In this document: one piece after another, positions 56,496 through 64,000 of the stretch
Layout of the letters: each line of letters begins with the position of its first letter
Numbering within the stretch: position 1 is the first letter of the stretch
DNA from: Paenibacillus sp. FSL R7-0204
GTDB taxonomy: Bacteria; Bacillota; Bacilli; Paenibacillales; Paenibacillaceae
Length of the DNA stretch: 64,000 nucleotides
Direction: 5' to 3'
Assembly: GCF_038002225.1 (NCBI RefSeq)
Contig: NZ_JBBOCA010000001.1
Coordinates: 6,634,001-6,698,000, forward strand
Notes under the pieces: model-generated
The model's database searches: none
Told to the model about the DNA's origin: nothing
What the model saw: the letters and a program-made list of their open reading frames with translations, nothing else
Translations under genes and position numbers: made by a program

Positions 56496-56696
56496 ACCTG
56501 TGTGCCCCCTTGAAATTATTCTGGATGTTCCACCATTTTCCATCTAATTACATTTATTTTCATAAAAAAAGCAAAAAAAAATAGGTTATATGTACTATGT
56601 CGGCAGCAGACGGTCAAAAATTAACATGTTTCTCTCGATGTAAGGTTTTACCTGCCAGCCGGGGCGGCGGACAGGTAAAGTTGCTACTATATAGGT

Positions 56697-58106
56697 CTAA
56701 TCCAGATCGTATATCGAACCGACCTTCAGCCCGTACAGCTCATTGTAGATTTTCTCGGCAAAGGCGTCGGTCATTCCGGCAATATAATCCGTCACCATAT
56801 GCTCCCAAGTCCAAATCGGTCTGGCTGACTTCTGGTCCTTCTCGAACCGCTGCAGCCAGTCCGAAGGGATAATACTCCGGGATGTCTCGGGATCAAGGAA
56901 TGCCTCCCACAGCCGCCGCAGTATCCACTCGCTCCGTTTCTGGAGGCGCTGTACGCGCAAATCGCGGATCATCGTTACCCAGGCGAAGCTTTTGAGCACA
57001 CTGACGGTCCGCAGCATGTCCTCATCCTCCTTGCCTTCCTTAATGAAGGTAACCTTCTTCCAGTCCCCGTCCCCGATCACGCCGAGGCTGGCGACGAAGG
57101 TACTGACCCAATAGGCTTTGACTTCGCGCCGGGTGCGGGAATAGTCATTCTCACAGGTAGGCATCTTCTCTTTCCAGACCCGAAGGAAGGAATTCAGTAC
57201 CTCCTCCACCTTGAAACGGATCGCGGACTTGTTCCAGCCGGACCAGAAGGTATCCTCTAGCGTGGTGATCTTCTCGACAATCAGCCGCTGAATATAGTCG
57301 TCTTGCAGGAAATGCTCATGTACCTCAATCTTACCGGCCTTGATGCCGTCCTCCAGATCATGCGCCGAATAAGCAATATCGTCACACAGGTCCATCAGCT
57401 GTGCTTCCAGCGTCTTTTTGCCTGCCGGAATTCCCCACTGGGTGCGGATCTCGTGGATATACTCCCATTCGTGCAGATACATTCCCTTCTTCAGCACCGT
57501 TCCGGGAAAAGGATATTTGTTAATCCCCAGCAGCACCGCATCCGAGAGGTTCAGGCCGTCGATATTCTCGCGCTTCTCCAGGAACATAATCAGGCGGAAG
57601 TTGTGGGCGTTCCCTTCAAAATGCTCATATTTGCGCTTCATGCTCTCATGAATCGTCTGCTGCTGAACGGGTCCTGCGCCGGACTTAGCTACCGCCTCCA
57701 CCGTCTTGCGGGTAACCAGCTTCTCCAGTAGGCTGTCCAGTACCTCTTCTCCCTTATGCCCGAACGGGGGATGTCCGAAGTCATGGGCAATTGCCGCACA
57801 TTCGACTACCTCGGGATCAATGACCAGACCCGGATTCTCCGCGGCTCCGGTCTCTACTTCCGGGTAAGAACGCAGCAGACTCTTGGCCGCTTCCCGGGCA
57901 ATCTGCGCCACCTCCAGCGAGTGGGTCAGGCGCGTCCGGTAGTAATCCCCGGTTCCGGCTCCGAACACCTGTGATTTGCCCTGCAGCCGCCGGAAGGTCG
58001 GCGAATGGATCAGACGAGAATAGTCGCGTTCATATGCGGCTCTGGAGGTCTCCAGCTTCGTGATTTCGGGATATTGTCTATGCTCTCTTTGTTCAATCAG
58101 TGTCAT
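56697..58106 (-). CDS. dgt: dGTPase-like HD-domain triphosphohydrolase
   Basis: 469 residues from ATG 58106 (MTLIEQREHR), 9 nt after AGGA; the open frame extends far upstream, but that part lies opposite the deacetylase gene and is not coding. HD-domain motifs: RLTHSLEVAQIAREAA (first His), AIAHDFGHPPFGHKGEEVLD (His-Asp), and LCDDIAYSAHDLEDGI (later Asp). The family hydrolyses dGTP (some members other dNTPs) to deoxynucleoside and triphosphate. The C-terminal half is helical and typical. Confidence 0.93.
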   Translation of the reverse strand: MTLIEQREHRQYPEITKLETSRAAYERDYSRLIHSPTFRRLQGKSQVFGAGTGDYYRTRLTHSLEVAQIAREAAKSLLRSYPEVETGAAENPGLVIDPEVVECAAIAHDFGHPPFGHKGEEVLDSLLEKLVTRKTVEAVAKSGAGPVQQQTIHESMKRKYEHFEGNAHNFRLIMFLEKRENIDGLNLSDAVLLGINKYPFPGTVLKKGMYLHEWEYIHEIRTQWGIPAGKKTLEAQLMDLCDDIAYSAHDLEDGIKAGKIEVHEHFLQDDYIQRLIVEKITTLEDTFWSGWNKSAIRFKVEEVLNSFLRVWKEKMPTCENDYSRTRREVKAYWVSTFVASLGVIGDGDWKKVTFIKEGKEDEDMLRTVSVLKSFAWVTMIRDLRVQRLQKRSEWILRRLWEAFLDPETSRSIIPSDWLQRFEKDQKSARPIWTWEHMVTDYIAGMTDAFAEKIYNELYGLKVGSIYDLD

Positions 58107-58298
58107 CTCCGCTGCTCCTATTCCTTGATCTGTATTTAGTAACTTATTATAAGTCATTTCCGCCGGAACTTTCACTCTAAAATACAAATCGCCCCGCGGG
58201 CTGCTATAAATGCATAGCATCCAAGGGGGATAGAGCATTCTAAGACTTAAGCAGCAGGAAACGCTTATAAAAACAAGTGTGGAGTGAATCTGAGAGCC

Positions 58299-59075
58299 AT
58301 GAGAACAGTCACCCGAATGACCGCCGCAGTTCTTGCAGCGCTGGCGCTGATGCATTGCCCTTCCGATCTGGCCCTGGGCAGTCCGAACAAGGCAAAAAAC
58401 CGCTACTACTATGAGGAGCGCGGCGATATGATCTGGGAAGTGCGCACCAGCCAGAAGGTGATTGCGCTGACCTTCGATGACGGCCCGGACCCCCTGGAGA
58501 CGGACAGCATTCTGGAGGTGCTGCATGAGTATCAAGCGAAATGCACGTTTTTTGCGATTGGCAAGCGGATCGCCGCATATCCCGATGTCGCCAGACGTGT
58601 GATTAATGAAGGACATGAGCTGGCGAACCATACCTATAACCATGTCTATTTCAAAAGGCCGATCTCCGGGAAGCAGATTCAGGAGGAACTCGCGCTGACG
58701 GAGCAGGAAATTATGAAGATATCCGGCAGACACAGCAGCCTGTTCAGACCGCCGGGCGGAATGTATGACGAGACCCTGATCGATGTATCCAACAACATGG
58801 GCCTTAAGCCCGTACTGTGGTCCTGGCATCAGGACACCCGAGACTGGAACCGCCCCGGCGTCTGGAACATCTCAAGCCGGGTGATCCGCAATGCCAAGAG
58901 CGGCGATATTGTCCTGTTCCACGACCATGTCCACGGGCCGTCGCAGACGAAGGAAGCGCTGAAGATTATTCTGCCTGAGCTGAAGAAGCAGGGCTTCCGG
59001 TTCGTGACCGTCTCGGAGCTGATTGCCTTATCTGATGTGCAGCAGGCGAAGACGGACCGGCACATGACCTATTAA
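58299..59075 (+). CDS. secreted polysaccharide deacetylase (NodB domain)
   Basis: About 258 residues; ATG 58299 or GTG 58284. Signal-like N-terminus (MRTVTRMTAAVLAALALM). The NodB domain shows motif 1 ALTFDDGPDP, motif 2 HELANHTYNH (metal His pair), motif 3 LFRPPGGMYD, motif 4 WSWHQDTRDW and motif 5 VLFHDHVH. It removes N-acetyl groups from cell-wall or other polysaccharide (PdaA/PdaB-like). Spore-cortex use is possible in this organism but not shown. It is divergent from dgt. Confidence 0.9.
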   Translation: MRTVTRMTAAVLAALALMHCPSDLALGSPNKAKNRYYYEERGDMIWEVRTSQKVIALTFDDGPDPLETDSILEVLHEYQAKCTFFAIGKRIAAYPDVARRVINEGHELANHTYNHVYFKRPISGKQIQEELALTEQEIMKISGRHSSLFRPPGGMYDETLIDVSNNMGLKPVLWSWHQDTRDWNRPGVWNISSRVIRNAKSGDIVLFHDHVHGPSQTKEALKIILPELKKQGFRFVTVSELIALSDVQQAKTDRHMTY

Positions 59076-59192
59076 GGGCCTTCCCCGGATTGCACAGGTT
59101 CACAAAATAAGGTAGTCTTGAGCATAATAAGGCTATCCTAATATGGCTATTTGTGAATCTGCCGCAGTCCATCCCCCAGGAGGGTACAATAC

Positions 59193-60218
59193 ATGACCGA
59201 GAATACTTCCTATACAACCGAGGAAATCGCCCGGCTGCTCAAAATCTCCAAGCTCAAGGTCTATGATCTCATTAAAAAGGGCGAGCTGCCCTCTTACCGT
59301 GTCGGCAAGCAAATGCGCGTTGATCTCTCCGATCTGGAGAAATACAAGCAGAATTCCCGCAACAGCGGGGCCTATGCGAATCTGTTGCCCGGAGGCGGGC
59401 TGACCGAAGCTGCACTGCCGCAGGCCCAGCCAGCGCAGCAGACGGGCCTCCCGTTCGCCGCGCCTTATCAGGCCTTCGCCTCGCCGCCGCCGCACAGCAT
59501 GAAGAGCAGCGGTGTAAATGTAGTCATTACCGGGCAGGATATGTCGCTTGATATTCTGGCGACCCATCTGGAGCGGACCCTGCCGTCCACCCGCCCGCTC
59601 CGTTCCTATGCTGGCAGTCTGGACAGCCTCATTGCCATGTATCAGGGCGAATCAGATATTGTAAGCACCCACCTGCTGGACGGTGACAGCGGTGAATATA
59701 ACCTGCCTTATATCCGCAAGCTGCTCGTAGGCTTCTCCTATATAGTGGTGCATCTGCTTACTCGCAGCGCAGGCTTCTATGTGCAGAAGGGCAATCCGCT
59801 GGGCATCCGCAGCTGGGGGGACCTGCGGCAGGACGGAGTGACGCTGATCAACCGTGAGCGCGGCTCCGGCGCGCGGGTGCTGCTGGATGAACAGCTGCGC
59901 CTGCATGGAATTCCGTCATCCGGCTTGAACGGATACACTAATGAAGAGAACAGTCATCTGGCAGTAGCCAGCCTGGTGGCGAGAGGCGGGGCGGATGTGG
60001 GCATCGGCACCGAGAAAGCCGCCAAAATCATTGACGGCATCGACTTCATTCCCCTGATCCGTGAGCGTTACGATCTGGTCATGGTGAAGAAGCCGGAGAA
60101 TGAAGCCTGGATTAACGCGATTCTGGATATCCTTCGCTCGGAGGCGTTCCGCAGTGAGCTAAGCTCGATTCACAGCTATGACCTGAGCGCGACGGGGGAT
60201 ATTATTTACGAGACTTGA
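59193..60218 (+). CDS. HTH regulator fused to substrate-binding (PBP-like) domain
   Basis: 341 residues. An excisionase-type HTH (YTTEEIARLLKISKLKVYDL-IKKGELPSYRVGKQMRV, residues ~7-50), an Ala/Pro/Gln linker, then a periplasmic-binding-protein-like domain inside the cytoplasm (VVITGQDMSLDILATHLERTL, GSLDSLIAMYQGESDIVSTHLLDG, RGSGARVLLDEQL). This architecture is a one-component sensor; relatives are linked to molybdate or similar oxyanions. No transporter is adjacent, so the ligand is inferred only. GGAGG precedes the ATG. Confidence 0.85.
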   Translation: MTENTSYTTEEIARLLKISKLKVYDLIKKGELPSYRVGKQMRVDLSDLEKYKQNSRNSGAYANLLPGGGLTEAALPQAQPAQQTGLPFAAPYQAFASPPPHSMKSSGVNVVITGQDMSLDILATHLERTLPSTRPLRSYAGSLDSLIAMYQGESDIVSTHLLDGDSGEYNLPYIRKLLVGFSYIVVHLLTRSAGFYVQKGNPLGIRSWGDLRQDGVTLINRERGSGARVLLDEQLRLHGIPSSGLNGYTNEENSHLAVASLVARGGADVGIGTEKAAKIIDGIDFIPLIRERYDLVMVKKPENEAWINAILDILRSEAFRSELSSIHSYDLSATGDIIYET

Positions 60219-60257
60219 AAGAATCTGCTATTGTTCCGGCCGAACGAGGAGGTACGC

Positions 60258-61895
60258 ATGATATCCACAATACCGCAGACAGCATTCAGGCTGGAGCGCT
60301 TATTTTTTTCAAGCGTTCACAGCTATTACGGAAGATTTGCAGAGGGGGAGTCTTTGCCCCGAAGAATCCTTCACCACCATGCCTTGTGTTATGTTACAGA
60401 AGGTAAAGGGCAGTTTATCCTAAATGGGCGGCTGCTCACGGCGAATAAAGGAGACTTCTTTTTGTTGTTACCCGAAACTTCGGTGGAAGGCAAAGCGCTG
60501 ACGACAGAACCCCTGCGTTATATGATCATTTTCTTCTCCTGTATCCAGCTTCGTAAGGATCACAGGCACCAGAAGCTCCACCCTCCGGAATTTCCAGTTA
60601 GCGGGAAGCTTGAAGCTTCCGGCCATCCACAGGCTGCAGAGATCACCCGCCAAATGACCTCCTTTCACCGTACACGTGACCCGGAGGATATCATGCACGC
60701 CAAATACCGGCTGCAGCGGCTGCTCGCGTTGCTGCTTCAACCCAGTATTCGTATTGTGCAGGACAAGGCTGTAGGGATGGACATTGTGCTTGCCTACATG
60801 AAGAATAACTACAACCAAGAGCTTAAAGTTGGGCAACTGGCTCTAATGGCAGGCTTAAGCACCAATCATTTTATCAGAGCGTTCAAGCAGCTTACAGAAA
60901 AGACTCCTATGACTTATTTAATGGAGGAGCGGATAAAAAAGGCCAAGCAACTGCTCTTCTCTTCTGAACGGGTCAAGCAGATCGCCAAGGAAGTGGGCTA
61001 TAAGGACGAGCATTATTTTAGCCGGGTGTTCAAAAAATCGGAAGGCGTGGCACCGGCCAGCTACCTCAAAAATAATCATATCCGTATTGCTGTTCTCTAC
61101 TATGGTCTGGATGATTACCTGATGACACTTGGACTAACGCCAGTGGCTGCGCTGTCTTACCGGGAGCGGGTGTCAAGAAATCACAGCCTCCCCCACTCCG
61201 GTATACTGGAGCAAGACATAGTCCGCCTGAACGGTTCCCGGTTGAATTACGAGGAGCTGGCACGGGTGAGGCCTGATCTGATTATTGGGAGCGACCGCCT
61301 GTTACCAGGCGAGTTGCTGGAGTCCATCGCACCCACGGTTGTCCTTGAGCATACCGATAATGTGGAGCAGCAGTTGTCCCGGTTGTCCCGTATTCTGGGC
61401 AAAGAGCAGCAGGCTGACGACTGGATGAACCGCTACGCAGAGCAGAAGCGCCTCCTTAGATCACGGCTGGAAGCACAGAATGTACTGCCCACGGTTTCTT
61501 TTATCAGAGTCAGCTCTGAATTCTACCGCCTGTACGGTGCCTCCAATCAGACAGGAACTCTGCTATACCAAGATCTTGGACTACGCCCGCCCCTCTCAAC
61601 CCCTGAGCAGACAGGAGCAGTGGATTTCGAGATTCATGAGCTTCCCCGGTATAACCCGGGAACCATCTTTTTGGCTGCGGACCCTACCTTGGAATCGAGA
61701 CAACGACTGGAAGCACTGCTCTCGTCCAGAGAATGGTCTTCACTGGATGCAGTGAAGCACTCCCGGGTATTCGATGCCGGAGATCTGTTGTTCAAAACAC
61801 TCGGACCCTCAGGCAGAAAGTGGGCCATGTCGTATGTTGCATCCCGGATTGGCAGGCGGGACGATAGAATGATCCATGCCAACACAGGGTTATAA
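60258..61895 (+). CDS. AraC regulator with siderophore-binding domain (Btr-like)
   Basis: ATG 60258 (MISTIPQTAF) follows GAGGAGG; 545 residues. N-terminal cupin-type sensor region (~30-130), AraC double HTH (VGQLALMAGLSTNHFIRAFK and VKQIAKEVGYKDEHYFSRVF-KKSEG, ~190-275), then a FeuA/FhuD-like substrate-binding domain (~280-545: VAALSYRERVS, PDLIIGSDRLLPGELLESIAPTVVLEH). This is the Btr (YbbB) architecture, which in B. subtilis binds a ferric siderophore and activates uptake genes. It is directly upstream of the siderophore-binding lipoprotein. Confidence 0.92.
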   Translation: MISTIPQTAFRLERLFFSSVHSYYGRFAEGESLPRRILHHHALCYVTEGKGQFILNGRLLTANKGDFFLLLPETSVEGKALTTEPLRYMIIFFSCIQLRKDHRHQKLHPPEFPVSGKLEASGHPQAAEITRQMTSFHRTRDPEDIMHAKYRLQRLLALLLQPSIRIVQDKAVGMDIVLAYMKNNYNQELKVGQLALMAGLSTNHFIRAFKQLTEKTPMTYLMEERIKKAKQLLFSSERVKQIAKEVGYKDEHYFSRVFKKSEGVAPASYLKNNHIRIAVLYYGLDDYLMTLGLTPVAALSYRERVSRNHSLPHSGILEQDIVRLNGSRLNYEELARVRPDLIIGSDRLLPGELLESIAPTVVLEHTDNVEQQLSRLSRILGKEQQADDWMNRYAEQKRLLRSRLEAQNVLPTVSFIRVSSEFYRLYGASNQTGTLLYQDLGLRPPLSTPEQTGAVDFEIHELPRYNPGTIFLAADPTLESRQRLEALLSSREWSSLDAVKHSRVFDAGDLLFKTLGPSGRKWAMSYVASRIGRRDDRMIHANTGL

Positions 61896-61899
61896 TCCA

Positions 61900-61928
61900 T
61901 TGAAAAATATGTATCGTTCTCCTATCAT
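61900..61928 (+). promoter_or_regulatory. promoter of the siderophore lipoprotein gene
   Basis: TTGAAA (61900-61905), 17-nt spacer, TATCAT (61923-61928). The -10 box touches the Fur box. Confidence 0.8.
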
Positions 61929-61950
61929 AATGATAATGATTATTATTATC
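61926..61950. promoter_or_regulatory. Fur box
   Basis: Contains TGATAATGATTATTA (61931-61945), a 14/15 match to the 7-1-7 Fur consensus TGATAATNATTATCA, within a longer run of ATAATGAT-type hexamers. Position over the start site fits iron repression. Confidence 0.9.
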
Positions 61951-61976
61951 TATTACATAAAGGAGACGAGAAATAA

Positions 61977-62978
61977 ATGAATCGAATGAAATCCATCCAG
62001 GTCATGCTCCTTGCCGTTCTGCTGCTGGTACTGGCCGCTTGCAGCAATACAGCGGGACAACCGGCCTCCGGAGAGCAGAGTCCCGCCGCTTCCCAAACCA
62101 GGGATCAGGCGGCTGCAGAACCGGGCACACGCACGATTACCCACCTTAAGGGAGAAGCTGTGATTCCGGCCAAAATCGAAAAAATCGTTGTTCTCTCGGC
62201 AGAGTACATAGATCACCTGTTGACTATCGGAGAGAAGCCCTCCGGTGTGAACACCGAGGTCCGGTACGGAGGAGAGTATCTTCCCTATATGGCTGACAAG
62301 CTGCAGGGGGTACAAACTGTAGGTTCGGCGGATAATCCCAACCTTGAGGCCATTACCTTGCTTGATCCGGATGTGATTCTTATTGAGAGCCGGACGGCCG
62401 AGAATAAGTATGAGCAACTGAACAAAATCGCCCCTACCCTTGTTCTTGGAAATGAATGGCTTGATTATGGCGACGATACTTCCTTTTGGACCAAGGATCT
62501 GCTAACCATTGCGGAGATGTATGACAAGACGGACCTGGCGAAGGAAAAAATTGCTGAACTGGAACAGAAAACGGTCCAGGCCAGTGAGAAAATCAAAGCG
62601 CTGGACAACAAAAAACTTGCCTACCTCCGTGTACGTGAGAAGACGCTCCAGGTGTACGCACAACAAGGTCATCCAACCAATGCACTCCTTTACCAGGATC
62701 TCGGATTTGAACCCGCCGCACTTACACCGTCAGAGCAGAGAGCAGATCTATCTTTGGAGAAAATACCAGGGCTGGGAGCAGACTTTATCGTCCTTGAGGT
62801 GGATTCCAATGCCCGCGATTTCCTGGACAACATGCAGGCCAGCGCACTCTGGAAGAACATCCCTGCCGTACAGGGAGGAAAGGTTCATGAGACCGATTCC
62901 TTCTGGCTCTTTAAGGGCTGGGGAGTGATCGGCCGGGGTGAAATTATTGATGAAATCATGGCATGGCTAGAGCAATGA
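61977..62978 (+). CDS. ferric siderophore-binding lipoprotein
   Basis: 333 residues. Lipoprotein signal (MKSIQVMLLAVLLLVLAAC with lipobox LAAC), then a FhuD/FeuA-type helical-hinge binding fold: KIVVLSAEYIDHLLTIGEKP, LLDPDVILIESR, APTLVLGNEW, KLAYLRVREK and WLFKGWGVIGRGEIIDEIM. AAGGAG precedes the ATG. It is controlled by a promoter with a Fur box and by the adjacent Btr-like activator. No ABC permease or ATPase lies next to it in the window, so it must use one encoded elsewhere. Its stop overlaps the FhuF-like gene. Confidence 0.92.
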   Translation: MNRMKSIQVMLLAVLLLVLAACSNTAGQPASGEQSPAASQTRDQAAAEPGTRTITHLKGEAVIPAKIEKIVVLSAEYIDHLLTIGEKPSGVNTEVRYGGEYLPYMADKLQGVQTVGSADNPNLEAITLLDPDVILIESRTAENKYEQLNKIAPTLVLGNEWLDYGDDTSFWTKDLLTIAEMYDKTDLAKEKIAELEQKTVQASEKIKALDNKKLAYLRVREKTLQVYAQQGHPTNALLYQDLGFEPAALTPSEQRADLSLEKIPGLGADFIVLEVDSNARDFLDNMQASALWKNIPAVQGGKVHETDSFWLFKGWGVIGRGEIIDEIMAWLEQ

Positions 62979-63766
62979 GTGAGGTTATACCTTTTAGCAG
63001 CCAGTGGATACAAGATTTCATGCAGCAGCATTTTGCCGTGACTGTCGCAGAGGACAGGAATAATTCTTTTCCATACAGTACAGAAGATCTATTGGACGAA
63101 GCAAAGCTTCCGTTAATTATCAGGCAGCAATCACTCCAGCTTGGGGAGCCTGGAGGAATTGTGGTCGGAACTTTGTTTGCCAAAAGGTACTCGGTGTTGA
63201 TCATGGGACTGGCCGCCTCCATCACTCTCTTCGATACCCCGCTCTCTCTGCTGCCCGGCGCTTTACGGTTCAAGCTAACGGATGCAGGAATGATGCATTA
63301 TGAAGCGGAGACGACAGCCACGGACAAATTGCCTGTTAATCCTTCGGAAGTACGCCAAGCCTGCCTTTCCGATTATATGGAGCACCTGCTGGCACATTTA
63401 CGGCAGGTGCTCCAGGCTGTATCAGAGTATACGGGAGCCAAGGAGAAAGTCATGTGGTCGCTGATTGCGCATAATTTGCATAACCTGTATGGACAGCTGC
63501 ATACGGATAGGGGAATCTGGGACTCTGAGGATCGGGGCCGGATCATCAGCCAGGATTATAATACCCTGCTTCAGCCGGAGAAGCCGGATGAAGTATCCAT
63601 GCGGTTCCGGCGGTATGAGCATCCGAAGCTGCGTGGCCGTTCATTCTATCTGCGCAGGCATTGCTGCCTGGCCCACCGGATCAGAATCGGGCCTGATGCC
63701 GGAGAGTATTGCAGCACTTGCCCCAAGCTATCACCGGAAGAGCGATGGCGTATATTGGATACCTGA
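62975..63766 (+). CDS. FhuF-like ferric-siderophore reductase
   Basis: 263 residues from ATG 62975, whose ATGA overlaps the lipoprotein stop; ATG 62963 is also open. The C-terminal CC-x10-C-x2-C cluster (HCCLAHRI ... EYCSTCPKL) is the FhuF 2Fe-2S site. The central part (MGLAASITLFDTPLSLLP, LIAHNLHNLYGQL) fits the family, which reduces siderophore-bound iron to release it in the cytoplasm. It is co-transcribed with the binding lipoprotein. Confidence 0.85.
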   Translation: MSEVIPFSSQWIQDFMQQHFAVTVAEDRNNSFPYSTEDLLDEAKLPLIIRQQSLQLGEPGGIVVGTLFAKRYSVLIMGLAASITLFDTPLSLLPGALRFKLTDAGMMHYEAETTATDKLPVNPSEVRQACLSDYMEHLLAHLRQVLQAVSEYTGAKEKVMWSLIAHNLHNLYGQLHTDRGIWDSEDRGRIISQDYNTLLQPEKPDEVSMRFRRYEHPKLRGRSFYLRRHCCLAHRIRIGPDAGEYCSTCPKLSPEERWRILDT

Positions 63767-63803
63767 GCAACGCCCATCCCCGGTTCAGGATGGGCGTTGC
63801 TCA
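63764..63803. terminator. bidirectional terminator
   Basis: A 16-bp stem, TGAGCAACGCCCATCC/GGATGGGCGTTGCTCA, overlaps the FhuF-like stop. It lies between convergent genes. Confidence 0.82.
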
Positions 63804-63814
63804 TTTCTGCTCTG

Positions 63815-64000
63815 CTATTCTTTGGGACTACGATTGACAATAACATCCCGGTTATAGCTGCCTCCGGCAAACGCAATGCCTTCCGGCTCCGTCTTGCGGG
63901 GCAGCAGCGCCTCGGAGATAATATTGCCGGTATGATCGAGATAGCATCTGACATCGATACTCTTATGGTAGAGGCAAATGTCATCCATCCGGTCCTCCAT
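63815..64000 (-). CDS. hypothetical protein at right edge (possibly partial)
   Basis: A 61-codon frame ends at 63815 and begins with an ATG that coincides with the last three bases of the window (MEDRMDDICLYHKSIDVRCY). Whether this is the true start or the gene continues beyond 64000 cannot be seen. A terminator lies just downstream of its stop, which supports a real gene. I recognise no family. Confidence 0.5.
   Translation of the reverse strand: MEDRMDDICLYHKSIDVRCYLDHTGNIISEALLPRKTEPEGIAFAGGSYNRDVIVNRSPKE

Noticed and set aside
58107..58829. N-terminal extension of the dGTPase frame to 710 codons
   Set aside because: The extra part lies opposite the polysaccharide deacetylase gene, has no family similarity, and a good ribosome site precedes the internal ATG at 58106.

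Overview
The window looks like a piece of a Paenibacillus-type chromosome (endospore-forming Bacillota). The evidence is a small acid-soluble spore protein gene (sspH), a SleB-type cell-wall hydrolase, tRNA-sensing T-box leaders, a CIRCE operator on groESL, strong Shine-Dalgarno sites before most genes, and a gene order (tsaE-tsaB-rimI-tsaD ... ydiF ... moaC ... tatA-tatC ... groES-groEL) that matches the ydi region of Bacillus subtilis with local insertions. Most of the window is moderately GC-rich. The first ~12.9 kb is visibly more AT-rich and appears to be accessory DNA.

Layout. 1-11.7 kb: a minus-strand operon of three secreted proteins. First comes an S-layer-anchored clostripain-family protease, then a 2272-residue Ig-repeat protein, then a >1059-residue secreted protein that runs off the left edge. 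11.9-12.9 kb: an AT-rich dihydrouridine synthase. 13-18.3 kb: groEL/groES with CIRCE, tatC/tatA, two molybdenum-cofactor genes (mog, moaC) and 5-formyl-THF cyclo-ligase. 18.5-26.5 kb: an ABC-F translation factor, an intergenic DnaA-box cluster, leuA behind two tandem leucine T-boxes, and the t6A operon tsaE-tsaB-rimI-tsaD. 26.6-34.5 kb: a DMT exporter, repeat arrays, spore genes, and a non-homologous end-joining set (ku, ligase, polymerase) split by an ECF sigma / anti-sigma module. 34.6-41 kb: YitT protein, cardiolipin synthase, an M23 peptidase with a bactofilin, and an ABC exporter. 41.8-50 kb: glutamate synthase large subunit, then a YhgE/Pip protein with its TetR regulator. 50-60.2 kb: glycolipid glycosyltransferase, SleB-like hydrolase, ThpR, a hydroxyacid dehydrogenase, a chemoreceptor, a dGTPase, a polysaccharide deacetylase and an HTH/binding-protein regulator. 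60.2-63.8 kb: an iron-siderophore cassette with a Fur box.

The clearest regulatory signals are the tandem T-boxes (both reading CTC), the CIRCE operator directly downstream of the groESL promoter, the Fur box over the siderophore promoter, a terminator between tatA and tatC, and a possible shared operator in front of the TetR and YhgE genes. Intergenic regions carry several repeat families: three arrays with a period near 50-51 bp, and palindromic MITE-like elements. The best candidates for something undescribed are the secreted clostripain/giant-protein operon and the DnaA-box cluster. No searches could be run; family names rest on motif recognition.
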